Origin: Ailanthus altissimus
Taxonomy: Eukaryota; Streptophyta; Magnoliopsida; Sapindales; Simaroubaceae
Direction: 5' to 3'
Assembly: GCA_946807835.1 (NCBI GenBank)
Contig: OX327711.1
Location: 15,101,501-15,165,500, forward strand
Length of the DNA stretch: 64,000 nt
This document shows, piece after piece, positions 36,998 through 47,814 of the stretch. The notes under the pieces were generated by a model. That model saw only the letters and a program-made list of their open reading frames with translations. It was not told the DNA's origin and searched no databases. The first letter of the stretch is position 1; each line of letters begins with the position of its first letter. The position numbers and the translations under genes are program-made.

Positions 36998-38814
36998 TAG
37001 GGGTGGCAAAAAAATCTACAAACTCGTAAATTTGTTAAAATCCACCCGTATTAAAAAGGATTTGATAAGTGTTGAAGTGGATTTAGTATAGATTTGGTAT
37101 ACAAAATTAAAACCCATAACAAATTTGGTACAAGTATTAGTTTGATGAAAAATTCGCGAATATCTGCAACGAGTATCCGCACGTACTATATTTAAAAAAT
37201 AAATTAGAGAAAAATAAAAATATAAGTTGATTTTTTTTAATACTTATTTTTAACACACATCAAAAAGTCTAGATTTAGTTTGACATCGCTCATATCGTTC
37301 AATGAAAAATAAAAAAATTAGTTCAAATGGATTAATGATTATAAATGAAATTAAAAATGAAATTATAGCGTTTAACGTAATTAAAATTAGAATTATAACA
37401 TTTAACGTAATTAAAATTGTAATTATAATTGCAATTAAATATTTAATATAATTGAAATTAAAAATAAAATTAGATTTAGAATGATAATATTTAATGTAAT
37501 TAAAATAGAAATTAGATTTAAAATTATAACATTTAACACAATTAAAATTGAAATCGAATTTAGAATTATAAGATTTAACATAAATAAAATTGGAAGTGAA
37601 ATTGGAATTAAAATATTTAACTTAATTGAAATTGAATTTGAAATTATAACACTTAATTATTGAAATTGAAATTATAATTATAATATTTAATGTAATTAAA
37701 ATCGAAAATGAATTTAGAGTTATGACATTTAACGTAATTGAAATTAAAATTAGATTTAAAATAATGATATTTAACGTAACTAAAATTGAAATTAGAATTA
37801 GAATTATAGTATTTAATATAATTAAAATGAAAATTAGATTTAAAATTATAATATTTAATGTAATTGAAATCGAAATTGAATTTGAAATTATAACATTTAA
37901 CATAACTGAATTTAATAATAGAATCAAAATTATAATATTTTACGTAATTAAAATCAAAATTAGAATTAGAATTATAACAGTTAACGTAATTAAAATCGAA
38001 ATTAAATTTTGAATTATAATATTTAACGTAATTAAAATTTAAAATTGAAATTAGAATTATAACTGTTAACGTAATTAAAATTAAAATTTAAATTTAAATT
38101 ATAACATTTAACATAATTAAAATTAAAATTTTGAATTAAAATTATAAATTTTAATATAATTAAAATTATAAATTTTAATATAATTAAAATCGAAATTCGA
38201 TTTAGAATTATAATATTTAACATAAGTGAAATCAAAATTAGAATTGAAATTATAATATTTTAACGTAATTGATATCAAAATTAGAATTATAACTATAACA
38301 TTAGCCTAATTGAAATCGAAATTAGATTTGAAGTTATAATATTTAACGTAATTAAAATTAAAATTAAATTTGAAATTATAATATTAAATATAATTGAAAT
38401 TAAAATTAAAATTAAAAAATATTTAACGTAATTAAAATTATAACATTTAACATAATTAAAATCAAAATTAAATTTAAAATTATAATATTTAATGTAATTA
38501 AAATTGAAATTAGAATAAAATTATAACATTTAACGTAAATAAATTTAGAATTATAATTGAAATTATTTTAGTAATTATATTTTATCAATTTTTAATTAAA
38601 TTAAAGTTATAATTTTAGTTTTTTATTATATTAATTTAAAATTCGCTTAAAATTTATAAATAATCCGTTACGAATTTAATAATAAATACTACAAATTTAA
38701 TAATAAATACTTTAAATTTATAACAAATTTTAAAAAAAATTAATATTTAATTTATTAAACAAATATAAATATGAATTTAATAGTATCTATTTCAAACCGC
38801 CCACTGCCATCCCT
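36998..38814 (+). mobile_element. hAT-like non-autonomous DNA transposon
   Basis: The left end reads TAGGGGTGGCAAAA and the right end, reverse-complemented, reads AGGGATGGCAGTGGG, so the terminal inverted repeats share AGGGRTGGCA (9 of 10). The ends are flanked by TCTAAAAT (36990-36997) and TCTAAAAC (38815-38822), an 8-bp target duplication matching at 7 of 8. Terminal (T/C)AGGGGTGGCAA and 8-bp duplications are typical of plant hAT elements. There is no transposase. Most of the interior is a 42-bp minisatellite. Confidence 0.65.
37330..38570 (+). repeat. 42-bp minisatellite inside the hAT-like element
   Basis: About 29 units of consensus TTTAACGTAATTAAAAT, then a variable AAATTAGATTTAGAATTATAA part. 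Clean 42-base units are clear, for example around 37690-37900. Since 42 is a multiple of three, open frames run for many units on both strands (up to 101 codons at 37622-37927 minus), with a degenerate 14-residue period. A few units are shortened or lengthened, and the array is almost pure A+T with very few G and C. Confidence 0.85.
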
Positions 38815-39258
38815 TCTAAAACATCCAATGTAATTCATGGGAAGTGGAAACCACACAATTTTTGTGCACTGACAACTTTTGTAAGAGAAAATGGGCGGCT
38901 ACATGATTCATATCATTGATAAATATTTTATTCACTAATCACCAACCCATTAACTGGTGGATTCGTCGTCAAACGAGATCAGTAATTTACATCTACTTGA
39001 ATAAAGTAAACTCTGAAGTTTAACTTAAGGTCTCCCTTCTCATCTGGAAATTAATGGTCCAACTGTTGGAAGTCTGCCACTCAATGTAAAAATTGTCTGA
39101 AAGGAATAACTGGTAGTGCTAGTTAAATTATATTTACTTTTAGGTTAAATTAAATGTTTTCAAAGTAGAGCAAATAAGTGGCAATTCCCCTCATTTTTAT
39201 CCATCGACTGATGTGAACCACTAAGGAAGATATATAATTGTCTAAGACCTGATAAAAC
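38815..39258. other. Short unique stretch, no gene recognised
   Basis: Sequence between the hAT-like element and the copia element. No frame or motif of note. The last five bases (AAAAC, 39254-39258) are the copia target duplication. Confidence 0.4.
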
Positions 39259-39683
39259 TGTCAGCAGCTGGCACCGTGTGCCAGCTGCAGATTTGCATTT
39301 GTAAATTTGTTGGCACACGGTGCCAGCAAATTTGCAATAGTGGACAGCCAAAAAATGGCTGTTCACTTGCTCAATTCTCTTTATGAAAGGGAGAGTTTAG
39401 CAATTCATTTTTCATTGCAATTTAGAGAGAGTTTCTAAAGTTTTGAGAGAGTTTTTGAGTGATTTGAGAGAATTGGGTGTATTGGGGTTTTGGGTTGTAA
39501 GGCTAAAACACTACAATACTTGTATTCTCCATTTCTGATAATAAAAGATTTTTCTGTCTTCGCCCGTGAACGTAGGCTAAAAGCCGAACCACGTAATCTT
39601 ATCTTTGTCTTATTTTTTATTTTCATTATTTTTCTCAATTTCACTTTAGCTGCGACCCTGCATCACCCCTCAATTTCCCAACA
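39259..39683 (+). repeat. 5' LTR of the Tork-like element
   Basis: 425 bp from TGTCAGCAGC to CCCAACA. A CTTTATGAAAG sequence near 39378-39388 stands where the other LTR has CCCTATAAAAGG, so the TATA box of this LTR is weakened by substitutions. AATAAAA near 39540 is a likely polyadenylation element. An inverted pair of hairpin-forming 19-mers lies near the start. Confidence 0.95.
39267..39327 (+). promoter_or_regulatory. Paired hairpin motifs in the 5' LTR U3
   Basis: GCTGGCACCGTGTGCCAGC at 39267-39285 is an almost perfect palindrome (8-base arms, 3-base loop). At 39309-39327 lies its reverse complement, with one substitution (G-T-T instead of G-C-T). The two are separated by a T/A-rich spacer (TTTGCATTTGTAAATTTG). 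In the 3' LTR (46009-46027 and 46051-46069) both are perfect. This may be a transcription-factor binding or structural element. Confidence 0.7.
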
Positions 39684-39685
39684 AG

Positions 39686-39697
39686 TGGTATCAGAGC
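39686..39697 (+). other. Primer-binding site of the Tork-like element
   Basis: TGGTATCAGAGC, complementary to the 3' end of initiator tRNA-Met, begins two bases after the LTR. Confidence 0.9.
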
Positions 39698-42600
39698 TTC
39701 TGGTTGAAGGAGGTCACTATTCACGTATATAGTTACTATTCATGTATACATTTACTATTCATACATACGATTACTGTTTATACATACGGGTACTATTCAT
39801 GTGAAACAGTGGGAGCCGATCCTAGCAGAAAGCAGTTCGTGGTGAAAAGCAATGGCGGTAAAATACGAAGTTAAGAAGTTCAATGGAGGTAATTTTACAT
39901 TGTGGAAAATGAAAATAAAGGCAATTTTAAGGAAAAACAAATGCTTAGAAGCAATTGATGAAAGACCAGCTGGTATCACTGATGATATCAAGTGGAATGA
40001 GATTGACGGTAATGCAGTTGCTGATCTGCATCTAGCACTTGCTGATAACGTGCTATCCAGTGTAGCGGAAAAGAAGACAGCAAAAGAGATCTGGGATACT
40101 CTCATAAAATTGTATGAGGCCAAATCTTTGCACAACAAGATCTTCTTAAAAAGGAGATTATATACTCTTCGAATGGCAGAATCCACTTCAGTGACAGAGC
40201 ACATCAACACGTTAAATACTCTATTTTCCCAACTCACTTCCTTGGGGCATAAAATAGAGGCAGGTGAACGTGCAGAGATTTTACTTCAAAGCCTACCGGA
40301 TTCGTATGATCAACTCATCATCAACTTGACAAATAATATCCTAACGGAATTCTTAGTCTTCGATGATGTTACAGCTGCTGTATTGGGAGAAGAACGAAGA
40401 CGGAAAAATAAAGAAGACAAACAGGAATGTTCGCAGCAAGCAGAAGCTTTGACAATGATGAGAGGTAGATCAACAGAACGTGGTCCCAGTGGGAGTCAAA
40501 ATCATGGTAGACCAAAATCCAGAAGTAAAAAGAACGTCAAATGCTACCATTGTGGCAAGAAAGGCCATCTGAAGAAGGATTGTTGGGGATTGAAGAAAAG
40601 TGCAGAGGACAAACCTCAAGGGAATATTGCAAGCACCTCAGATGATGGTGAAATTTTATACAGCGAGGCAGCAACGGTTGTTGAAAGCAGAAAACGGTTC
40701 TCTGATGTATGGCTCATGGATTCTGGAGCTACATGGCACATGACCTCTAAAAGAGAATGGTTCCATCAATATGAACCTATCTCTGGAGGATCTGTATATA
40801 TGGGGGACGATCATGCTTTAGAAATTGCTGGAGTAGGATCCATCAAGATGAAGATGTACGATGGTACTGTTCGTATTATCCAGAAGGTGCGACATGTGAA
40901 AGGCCTCAAGAAGAATCTTTTGTCATTAGGACAATTAGATAACACTGGGTGTAAGACCCAAATTGAAAATGGGATAATGAAAATTCTCAAAGGCGCGCTT
41001 GTAGTAATGAAAGCAGAAAAGGTTGCTGCAAATTTGTACATGCTTAATGGAGAAACACTGCAGGAAGGAGATGCATCTATTGTATCAACTAGTTCAGCAG
41101 AAGAGTCAACGATAATGTGGCATCGTAAACTGGGCCATATGTCAGAAGGAGGTTTGAAGATTCTCTCTGATCAAAATTTACCTTTCTGTGAGCACTGTGT
41201 CACAAGTAAGCAGCACAGATTAAAATTCAGCACATCCAGTTCTAGAAGTAAAGAAATTCTAGAATTGATCCACTCTGATGTTTGGCAAGCACCGGTGATG
41301 TCCTTAGGAGGAGCGAGATATTTTGTATCATTCTTAGATGATTATTCCAGGAGATGTTGGGTGTATCCAATCAAGAAAAAGTCATATGTATTTGAAGCTT
41401 TCAGAATATTCAGAGCGCGTGTAGAACTTGAATCAGAAAAAAAGATCAAGTGTTTAAGGACAGATAATGGAGGAAAATATACTGGTGAGGATTTTATTGC
41501 ATTCTGTCAACAAGAAGGCATCAAGCGGCAATTCAGCACAGCTTACACGCCTCAGCAGAATGGAGTAGCAGAGTGGATGAACAGAACCTTGTTGGAGAGA
41601 ACAAGAGCTATGTTGAGAACTGCAGGTTTAGCCAAGACATTTTGGGCAGAAGCAGTCAAAACCGCCTGTTATGTGGTAAATCGGTCACCATCAACAGCAA
41701 TCGAGTTGAAGACACCAATGGAGATGTGGACTGGAAAACCAGTTGATTATTCTCACCTTCATACATTTGGAAGTCCTGTGTACGTGATGTATAATCCTCA
41801 AGAAACAACGAAGCTGGATCCAAAATCCAGAAAATGCCTTTTCTTGGGATATGCTGATGGAGTCAAGGGGTATCGCCTGTGGGATCCCACTACCCACAAG
41901 GTCGTCATTAGCAGAGATGTGATATTTGCAGAAGATAAACTGCAAAGGAATGATAAAGATGATAGCACAGTGAAGGAAAATCTAGAGACTACAACGGTAC
42001 AAATGGAAAATAATCAAGTATAAGAAGATTCAGATTCTTCTGAAGCAGCACCAGGGCACGAAGAACAAGAACCAGTAGAGTCTGAGGCTACAGATGATCG
42101 TCGATCAACTCGTGAGAGACGACCACCAGCGTGGCACTCGGAGTATGTCATGGAGGCTCATGTTGCATACTGCCTTGTAACAGAGGATGGAGAGCCAACA
42201 ACTTTCCAGGAGGCTTTTAAAAGTCAAGATGTTTCTCTATGGATGACAGCAATGCAAGAAGAGATTGAAGCTTTGCATAAGAATAAAACATGGGAGCTAG
42301 TTGCACTGCCACGTGGAAGAAAAGCCATTGGAAACAAATGGGTCTACAAGATCAAACGGGATGGCAATGACCAAGTAGAGCGGTATCGTGCGAGATTGGT
42401 GGTGAAAGGTTATGCTCAGAAAGAAGGTATTGACTTTAATGAGATATTTTCCCCTGTAGTTCGACTCACGACAGTCAGAATAGTCTTGGCAATGTGTGCT
42501 ACATTTGACTTACATCTAGAACAGCTAGATGTGAAGACAGCTTTTCTTCATGGAGAACTTGAAGAAGAAATTTATATGCTCCAACCAGAAGGTTTTAAAG

Positions 42601-43013
42601 AAGAAGGAAAAGAGAACTTGGTTTGCAGGTTGAACAAATCTCTGTACGGTCTCAAACAGGCGCCGAGGTGTTGGTACAAGAGATTTGATTCCTATATCAT
42701 CAGCCTTGGATACAACAGACTTAGTTCATACCATTGTACATACTACAAAAGGTTTGAAGATGATAATAATTTCATTATTTTACTGTTGTACGTGGATGAC
42801 ATGTTGGTGGCAGGCCCCAACAAAGATCGAGTCCAAGAATTAAAGGCACAGTTGGCTAGGGAATTTGATATGAAGGACTTGGGACCAGCAAACAAGATTC
42901 TAGGGATGCAAATTCACCGAGACAGAAATAACAAGAAGATTTGGCTTTCTCAGAAGAACTACTTAAAGAAAATCTTGTGGCGCTTCAACATGCAAGATTG
43001 TAAGCCAATTAGT

Positions 43014-45176
43014 TGTTGGGAGTTGTACATTCATGGGTGTTTGCATGTGGGTTTTGTGTTTAATCACAATTTATACATATCTCATATATATAATGAAGCA
43101 GCGGAAGCTTAAATTATTGCAGTAAACACAATCACAATATATTAATCAGAAACGAGATTGAGAAATAACCCTTGAAGCCTTTGGTTGGAGATTGTTGAAG
43201 TCCACCAAAATGTTGTCTTTGATCAATTCTAGTAATCAACAATGGTGGGTTTGATTATCTAGAATGACAGCTTTTGATCCAGCACTTGTTTAACTACTTA
43301 AACTTGTGTTCTTGATTTTTTCTTTTGATTAACACTTAATCAATTAATCAAAAACCTATTTTGCTAAATTAGTTTTAAGCCTTAAAAGAAAATAATGAAT
43401 TCAACTCTTGAATCCATTAATTAGAAGACAATTTCTCTTTTCTCTCTTTGTAAAAATGGCTGAGCTAATTTTGCAAAATCAATTTTACAAAAAACGTTTT
43501 TAATTTAATTTACATTTGTTTTATTTATACAAATGAATTTAATTTCATTTCATAACACTTAATTTCAATTTGAATTTAATCTAACCTAATCATAGTTAAC
43601 TCTTAACTTTAGTTAGGTTAAACTAACATTAAAATATTCTAACTATAGTTAACTCTTAACTCTAGTTAATTAAAAGAATATTTAATTATTTTAACCATGG
43701 TTAACTAACTTAACCATGGTTAGGTTAACTTTTACTTAACCATTAAGTATAGTTAATCTAACTTAACTAAATGGTTAACTCTTAACCTTAGTTAAACTTA
43801 ATTCATTTATTCAACAATTAAATAAATAAATATTTATTTGAATTATTTAACGATTAAATAATTATCAAGTGAAATTACAATTATGTCCTTACTCGGTTAC
43901 CAAATTAACCTAAAGTGGGTCCCACCATTTGACCATATACTTTAGTTAACGTAACCTTAGTAAATTGCTGGATTTTACTGTATTAAACTATTTAATACGG
44001 TACGCTGCCCAAGTACTCAAAGAGTACATTTCATATTGGGACTCCCTAGGTCCACGCCCGATTCGTCAAATGAAACTATTTCACAAGTCCGTGAACGATG
44101 CCCCACGCACACGTTACGGATATTACAAATCAGCGCGTAAGACCATACATGTTGAGGTTACTCCATATTCGTATAATCCTTCCGTCATTATATCCAGGAT
44201 GAACGGGATATAGATCATTACCGTCAAATCCCGATAATTTCATCCATCACTTTATTATCTTCAGATTCGTATCTTTATGAACAATTTACGCAAACACTTT
44301 TGCTATAATGTTCGAACCTGGAGGAAACTCCTTTCCCAGGTTAATTGCTTACGGCCATAAGACTTTACAAGATACAATCTCGAAGTTCGGATATACAACC
44401 CATCTATGTGAGCTGGCGGATCCCATATCTACGCACACCGAACTCCATGAGCATCGGACCATACCCAGCGACACGTAGCGGTCAGACCATGAAAGGTCTC
44501 TGACATACGTGGAACCAAAGTATGATGGATCTCCCACAAGTTCACCGTGGCGCTCAGGTCGAAGGACCACAAATACTACTCAACTCGAGAGGACCTTCCT
44601 TTGACGGTTTCATAGGATATCTATTGGGGTCCTCATGAGTCTGTTCAGTATCCAGTCCTAACTGAATACCTGTATGTCTATATGAACTTCAACCAAGCTC
44701 ATGGTTAACTAAGAATAACCATTTGTACAATACAGCTATAGACATACACTAATCTATGTGTTTCACCGATAGACCCTCATTGGTAAACGTAGATCAGGAA
44801 CTCTATATTTGAGAAGATACTTCCATAACGACATTTCTTAGTCTCTATTGCAACTCTTTGCAATTTTGTCATTACTAGTAGATTCTCAGGTCTTTGTTAC
44901 ATTATAGATTAGGTTCTAACTTTTTAGATCCCGCTGGGTATTATAACCTGCTAACACTTAGCATTTATAACTATCAGCTTTGCTAACTCTTAGCCATGGT
45001 TTAAACTTCTTTAAACCAGATATGAACTCATTCAGATCATATCATTTTTATAATGTTACAAGCTTAATTACCATTTGATAAAAGTTATCAGCGATTTAAT
45101 AAAATATGCATTGTATAAATATTACAAACTAAATATTCATACAAACTGGGATGGCGCGTAAGCACATACCCTAACA
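43014..45176 (+). repeat. Solo LTR (copy B of the 2.1-kb family)
   Basis: Starts TGTTGGGAG and ends CCCTAACA. It is flanked by TTAGT on both sides (43009-43013 and 45177-45181). The copia reading frame stops at the first boundary and resumes exactly after the second, so the borders are certain. There is no coding capacity: the longest frame is 106 codons with no domain. Length, ends and duplication fit a solo LTR of an unidentified long-LTR retrotransposon. Copies A and C are related. Confidence 0.85.
43588..43810 (+). repeat. GTTAAC/AACCATGGTT palindrome cluster in the solo LTR
   Basis: About 220 bases contain many TAGTTAACTCTTAACT-like segments, two AACCATGGTT palindromes (43693-43702 and 43712-43721) and many TTAACC/GGTTAA half-sites. 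The equivalent region of copy C has a different composition. Confidence 0.5.
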
Positions 45177-45987
45177 TTAGTACCCCACTCCCTGTTAATT
45201 TCAAGTTATCCTCTAAGATGTGTCCTAGCAAAGAAGCAGAGAGGAATGAGATGTCTCGAGTACCGTATGCATCAGCAGTGGAAAGTTTAATGTTCGCTAT
45301 GATTTGTACCAGACCAGACATTGCACAAGCAGTGGGAGCAGTTAGTAGATACATGGCGAATCCTGGTAGAGAGCATTGGGGTTGTGTCAGGAGGATCCTT
45401 AGATACATTAAGGGTACCTCAGATGTTGCTTTATGTTACGGAGGATCAGATTTTATTGTTAAGGGCTATGTGGATTCAGATTTTGCAGGAGATCTTGATA
45501 AAAGAAAATCCACTACTGGCTATGTGTTTAAACTTGCAGAAGGAGCTGTAAGCTGGGTTTCGAAACTGCAAACTGTTGTGGCATTATCTACTACAGAAGC
45601 AGAATACATGGCAGCTACACAAGCTTGCAAGGAAGCAATTTGGATACAAAGATTACTGGAGGAGCTCGGGCACAAGCAAGAGAAAGTTGAATTATTTTGT
45701 GACAGTCAGAGTGCCTTGCACATTGCAAGGAATCCAGCTTTTCATTCAAGAACGAAGCACATAGGTGTTCAATATCACTTTGTTCATGAAGTGGTAGAAG
45801 ATAGAAGTGTGGATATGAAAAAAATTCATACAGATGATAACCTAGCAGATGTGTTGACCAAGCCCACCAATACCAACAAATTTGTATGGTGCAGATCCTT
45901 GCATGGCCTAGCAGACACATAGGCAACATGGCTTTGGCGAAGAAGAAAGAATGGTGTGGAGACTTAATTGATTTTCAATCAAATCTC

Positions 45988-46000
45988 CAAGTGGGAGAAT
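45988..46000 (+). other. Polypurine tract of the Tork-like element
   Basis: CAAGTGGGAGAAT directly before the 3' LTR, like the AAGTGGGAGA tract of Tnt1-like elements. Confidence 0.75.
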
Positions 46001-46425
46001 TGTCAGCAGCTGGCACCGTGTGCCAGCTGCAGATTTGCATTTGCAAATTTGCTGGCACACGGTGCCAGCAAATTTGCAATGGTGGACAGCCAAGAAATGG
46101 CTATCCACTTGCTCAATTCTCCCTATAAAAGGGAGAGTTTAGCAATGTATTTTTCATTGCAATTTAGAGAGAGTTTCTAAAGCTTTGAGAGAGTTTTTGA
46201 GTGATTTGAGAGAATTGGGTGTATTGGGGTTTTGGGTTGTAAGGCTAAAACACTACAATACTTATATTCTCCATTTCTGAGAATAAAATATTCTTCTGTC
46301 TTCGCCCGTGAACGTAGACTAAAAGCCGAACCACGTAATCTTGTCTTTGTCTTATTTTTTATTTTCATTATTTTTCTTAATTTTGCTTTAACTGCGACCT
46401 TGCATCACCCCTCAATTTTCCAACA
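46001..46425 (+). repeat. 3' LTR of the Tork-like element
   Basis: 425 bp, matching 39259-39683 with about 24 differences. It has an intact TATA box (CTATAAAAGG, 46122-46131). Preceded by a purine-rich tract. Confidence 0.95.
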
Positions 46426-46744
46426 AAAACCTCATTGGAAGTAAAGTTCCATTATCAGAAAAGTATTCTTTAAATGTAATACCAACTGTACAAAAACCAA
46501 ATTAATGACGAATGGGATTACCTCAACCAGCGCAAAATGAATTTTACTAAACCAATACACAGGAGATTGATAACGATTACCCTTTTTTTTTTGTTGTCAA
46601 AAAGAGGAATAGTACTGTTTTGTGAACTAGTACTTCTGCTTTAATTCGAGGTTCTAATAAATTATTTATTGATTTTGTTATGAATAATTAGTGTTCAACA
46701 CGAGACTTGGGATGTAGATGTGATATTTATCTTAAACAATGAAA

Positions 46745-46786
46745 GTCAAAATTTTTTTTTGAATAAATGAAAGTCAAATAGTTGAC
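46745..46786 (+). promoter_or_regulatory. W-box cluster upstream of the first intact DUF26 gene
   Basis: TTGAC at 46782-46786 and its reverse complement GTCAA at 46745-46749 and 46773-46777, about 150-185 bases before the ATG. These are the core of WRKY-binding W-boxes, common in defence gene promoters. Evidence is motif density only. Confidence 0.45.
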
Positions 46787-46833
46787 ATCTGACCAACAAG
46801 GTAATCAACATGTGTACGAGACAACAATCTGCA

Positions 46834-46843
46834 TTTATATATG
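46834..46843 (+). promoter_or_regulatory. TATA box of the first intact DUF26 gene
   Basis: TTTATATATG, 87-96 bases upstream of ATG 46930. The same TATA plus following GAAACGATCACTCC is seen upstream of the second gene at 49442-49470, at nearly the same distance. Confidence 0.6.
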
Positions 46844-46929
46844 AAGAAACGATCACTCCTTTAGTTGTCAGAAGACTAACAGTCCACAAACTTCTCTTCC
46901 CATAGACCACGCAAAGGGAAAGCGCAGGC

Positions 46930-47712
46930 ATGAATATGTCTTCTTCAAGACTTCTATTCTTCTTCTGTTCAATAGTATCACATCTTGTGGCGGTCACCAT
47001 TGCACAGCAAGATGTGCCACTGTACCATCTTTGTTTAAGCGAAAATGGAAACTTCACCACAAAGAGTGCCTACAAGGCAAACCTCAATCGCCTACTCTCC
47101 TCCCTCACCTCTAACCCTAAAATCAACTATGGCTTTTACCATGCATCCTACGGCCGAAACAGCAATAAAGTTAATGCAATGGCACTTTGTAGAGGTGATA
47201 TTAAGCCAGACAGTTGCCGTAGTTGCATAAATAATTCCAGTCTTGAGGTTCGAAAACGCTGTCCCAACCAAAAAGAGGCTATTATCTGGTATGATTATTG
47301 CATGTTGCGGTACTCAAACCGCTCCTTTTTCGGAAATATGGAATTCGGGCCTTGGTTCTGGATGTATAACACGAATAACGTATCTGATGCAAAAACTTTC
47401 AATCAGGCAGTAGGAACCTTGTTGGATAGACTGAAAATTCGAGCAGCTTCTGGTGATTCTCGTAGTAAATTTACAACAGGAAATGCAACCGCGAATAACT
47501 CTCAAATCATATATGCACTTGTGCAGTGTACTCCTGATTTGTCCAAGCAGCAGTGCGTTGATTGTCTAAATAATGCCACTGCATTGCTTCCGAATTGTTG
47601 TGATGGAAGACAAGGAGGGAGAGTTGTGGCCCCCAGCTGTAATTTCAGGTACGAGATCGGTCGATTCTACGAACTTGCAGCTGAATCGCCCCAACATCAT
47701 CAGAACAACTAG
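46930..47712 (+). CDS. Cysteine-rich repeat secretory protein with two DUF26 domains
   Basis: An intact, intronless gene of 260 codons. Residues 1-25 form a signal peptide (hydrophobic FFFCSIVSHLVAVTIA, then QQ). Two Gnk2-like/DUF26 domains follow (about residues 32-134 and 145-247), each with the signature CX8CX2C: C87-C96-C99 and C200-C209-C212. Potential N-glycosylation sites (NFT, NNSS, NAT) are present. No transmembrane segment, kinase or GPI-like end is visible, so it should be secreted to the apoplast. Relatives include antifungal ginkbilobin and the extracellular part of cysteine-rich receptor kinases. Antifungal or defence function is likely for the family but not shown here. It shares upstream and downstream flanks with the gene at 49553. 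The first ATG is used; a second ATG two codons downstream is possible. Confidence 0.92.
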   Translation: MNMSSSRLLFFFCSIVSHLVAVTIAQQDVPLYHLCLSENGNFTTKSAYKANLNRLLSSLTSNPKINYGFYHASYGRNSNKVNAMALCRGDIKPDSCRSCINNSSLEVRKRCPNQKEAIIWYDYCMLRYSNRSFFGNMEFGPWFWMYNTNNVSDAKTFNQAVGTLLDRLKIRAASGDSRSKFTTGNATANNSQIIYALVQCTPDLSKQQCVDCLNNATALLPNCCDGRQGGRVVAPSCNFRYEIGRFYELAAESPQHHQNN

Positions 47713-47808
47713 CATAGCAGCTTGCATAGCAGAACAATCTCCTTGCCTTGGCACCCGATTGTTTTGTGGACTTTTTCTAGAAATATCATAGAAATTTCTG
47801 ATTATGAC

Positions 47809-47814
47809 AATAAA
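47809..47814 (+). terminator. Candidate polyadenylation signal
   Basis: AATAAA 97 bases after the stop codon at 47710-47712. Position is reasonable. Chance matches are frequent in this AT-rich DNA. Confidence 0.4.

Larger units (their letters stand above)
39852..45922 (+). pseudogene. Copia gag-pol polyprotein, one stop and interrupted by a solo LTR
   Basis: A single frame runs from ATG 39852 to a stop at 45922. Its only in-frame defect before the insertion is TAA at 42021-42023 (codon 724). After 43013 it is split by the solo LTR, and resumes in frame at 45182. Total length without the insert is about 1300 codons, normal for copia. Domains: Gag; zinc knuckle CX2CX4HX4C at residues 231-244; protease DSGA at residue 290; GAG-pre-integrase near residue 422 (MWHRKLGHMS); integrase with its H/C finger and D-D-E core (HSDVW, LRTDNGG and VAEWMNRTLLER); reverse transcriptase with YVDDM at about 42788; RNase H (DSDFAGD, STTEAEYMA) from 45470. 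Few other defects are visible, so this is a recent insertion. Confidence 0.9.
39259..46425 (+). mobile_element. Complete Tork-like Ty1/copia element with a nested solo LTR
   Basis: Two 425-bp LTRs, flanked by the 5-bp target duplication AAAAC (39254-39258 and 46426-46430). Inside are a tRNA-Met primer site, one long gag-pol frame and a polypurine tract. Without the 2163-bp insert and its 5-bp duplication the element is about 5.0 kb, a normal copia size. Gag-pol has one in-frame stop (42021-42023) and is then split by the insertion at 43014. The LTRs differ at about 24 of 425 positions, nearly all transitions. The Tork assignment rests on the gag-pre-integrase and integrase wording and on the PPT context, so it is an inference. 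Confidence 0.95.

Noticed and set aside
37481..38235. Long frames in the 42-bp array as protein genes
   Set aside because: They exist on both strands because the period is a multiple of three. Composition and decay show a repeat, not a gene.
45088..45408. 106-codon minus-strand frame over the copia RNase H
   Set aside because: It is the antisense shadow of the coding frame that resumes at 45182.
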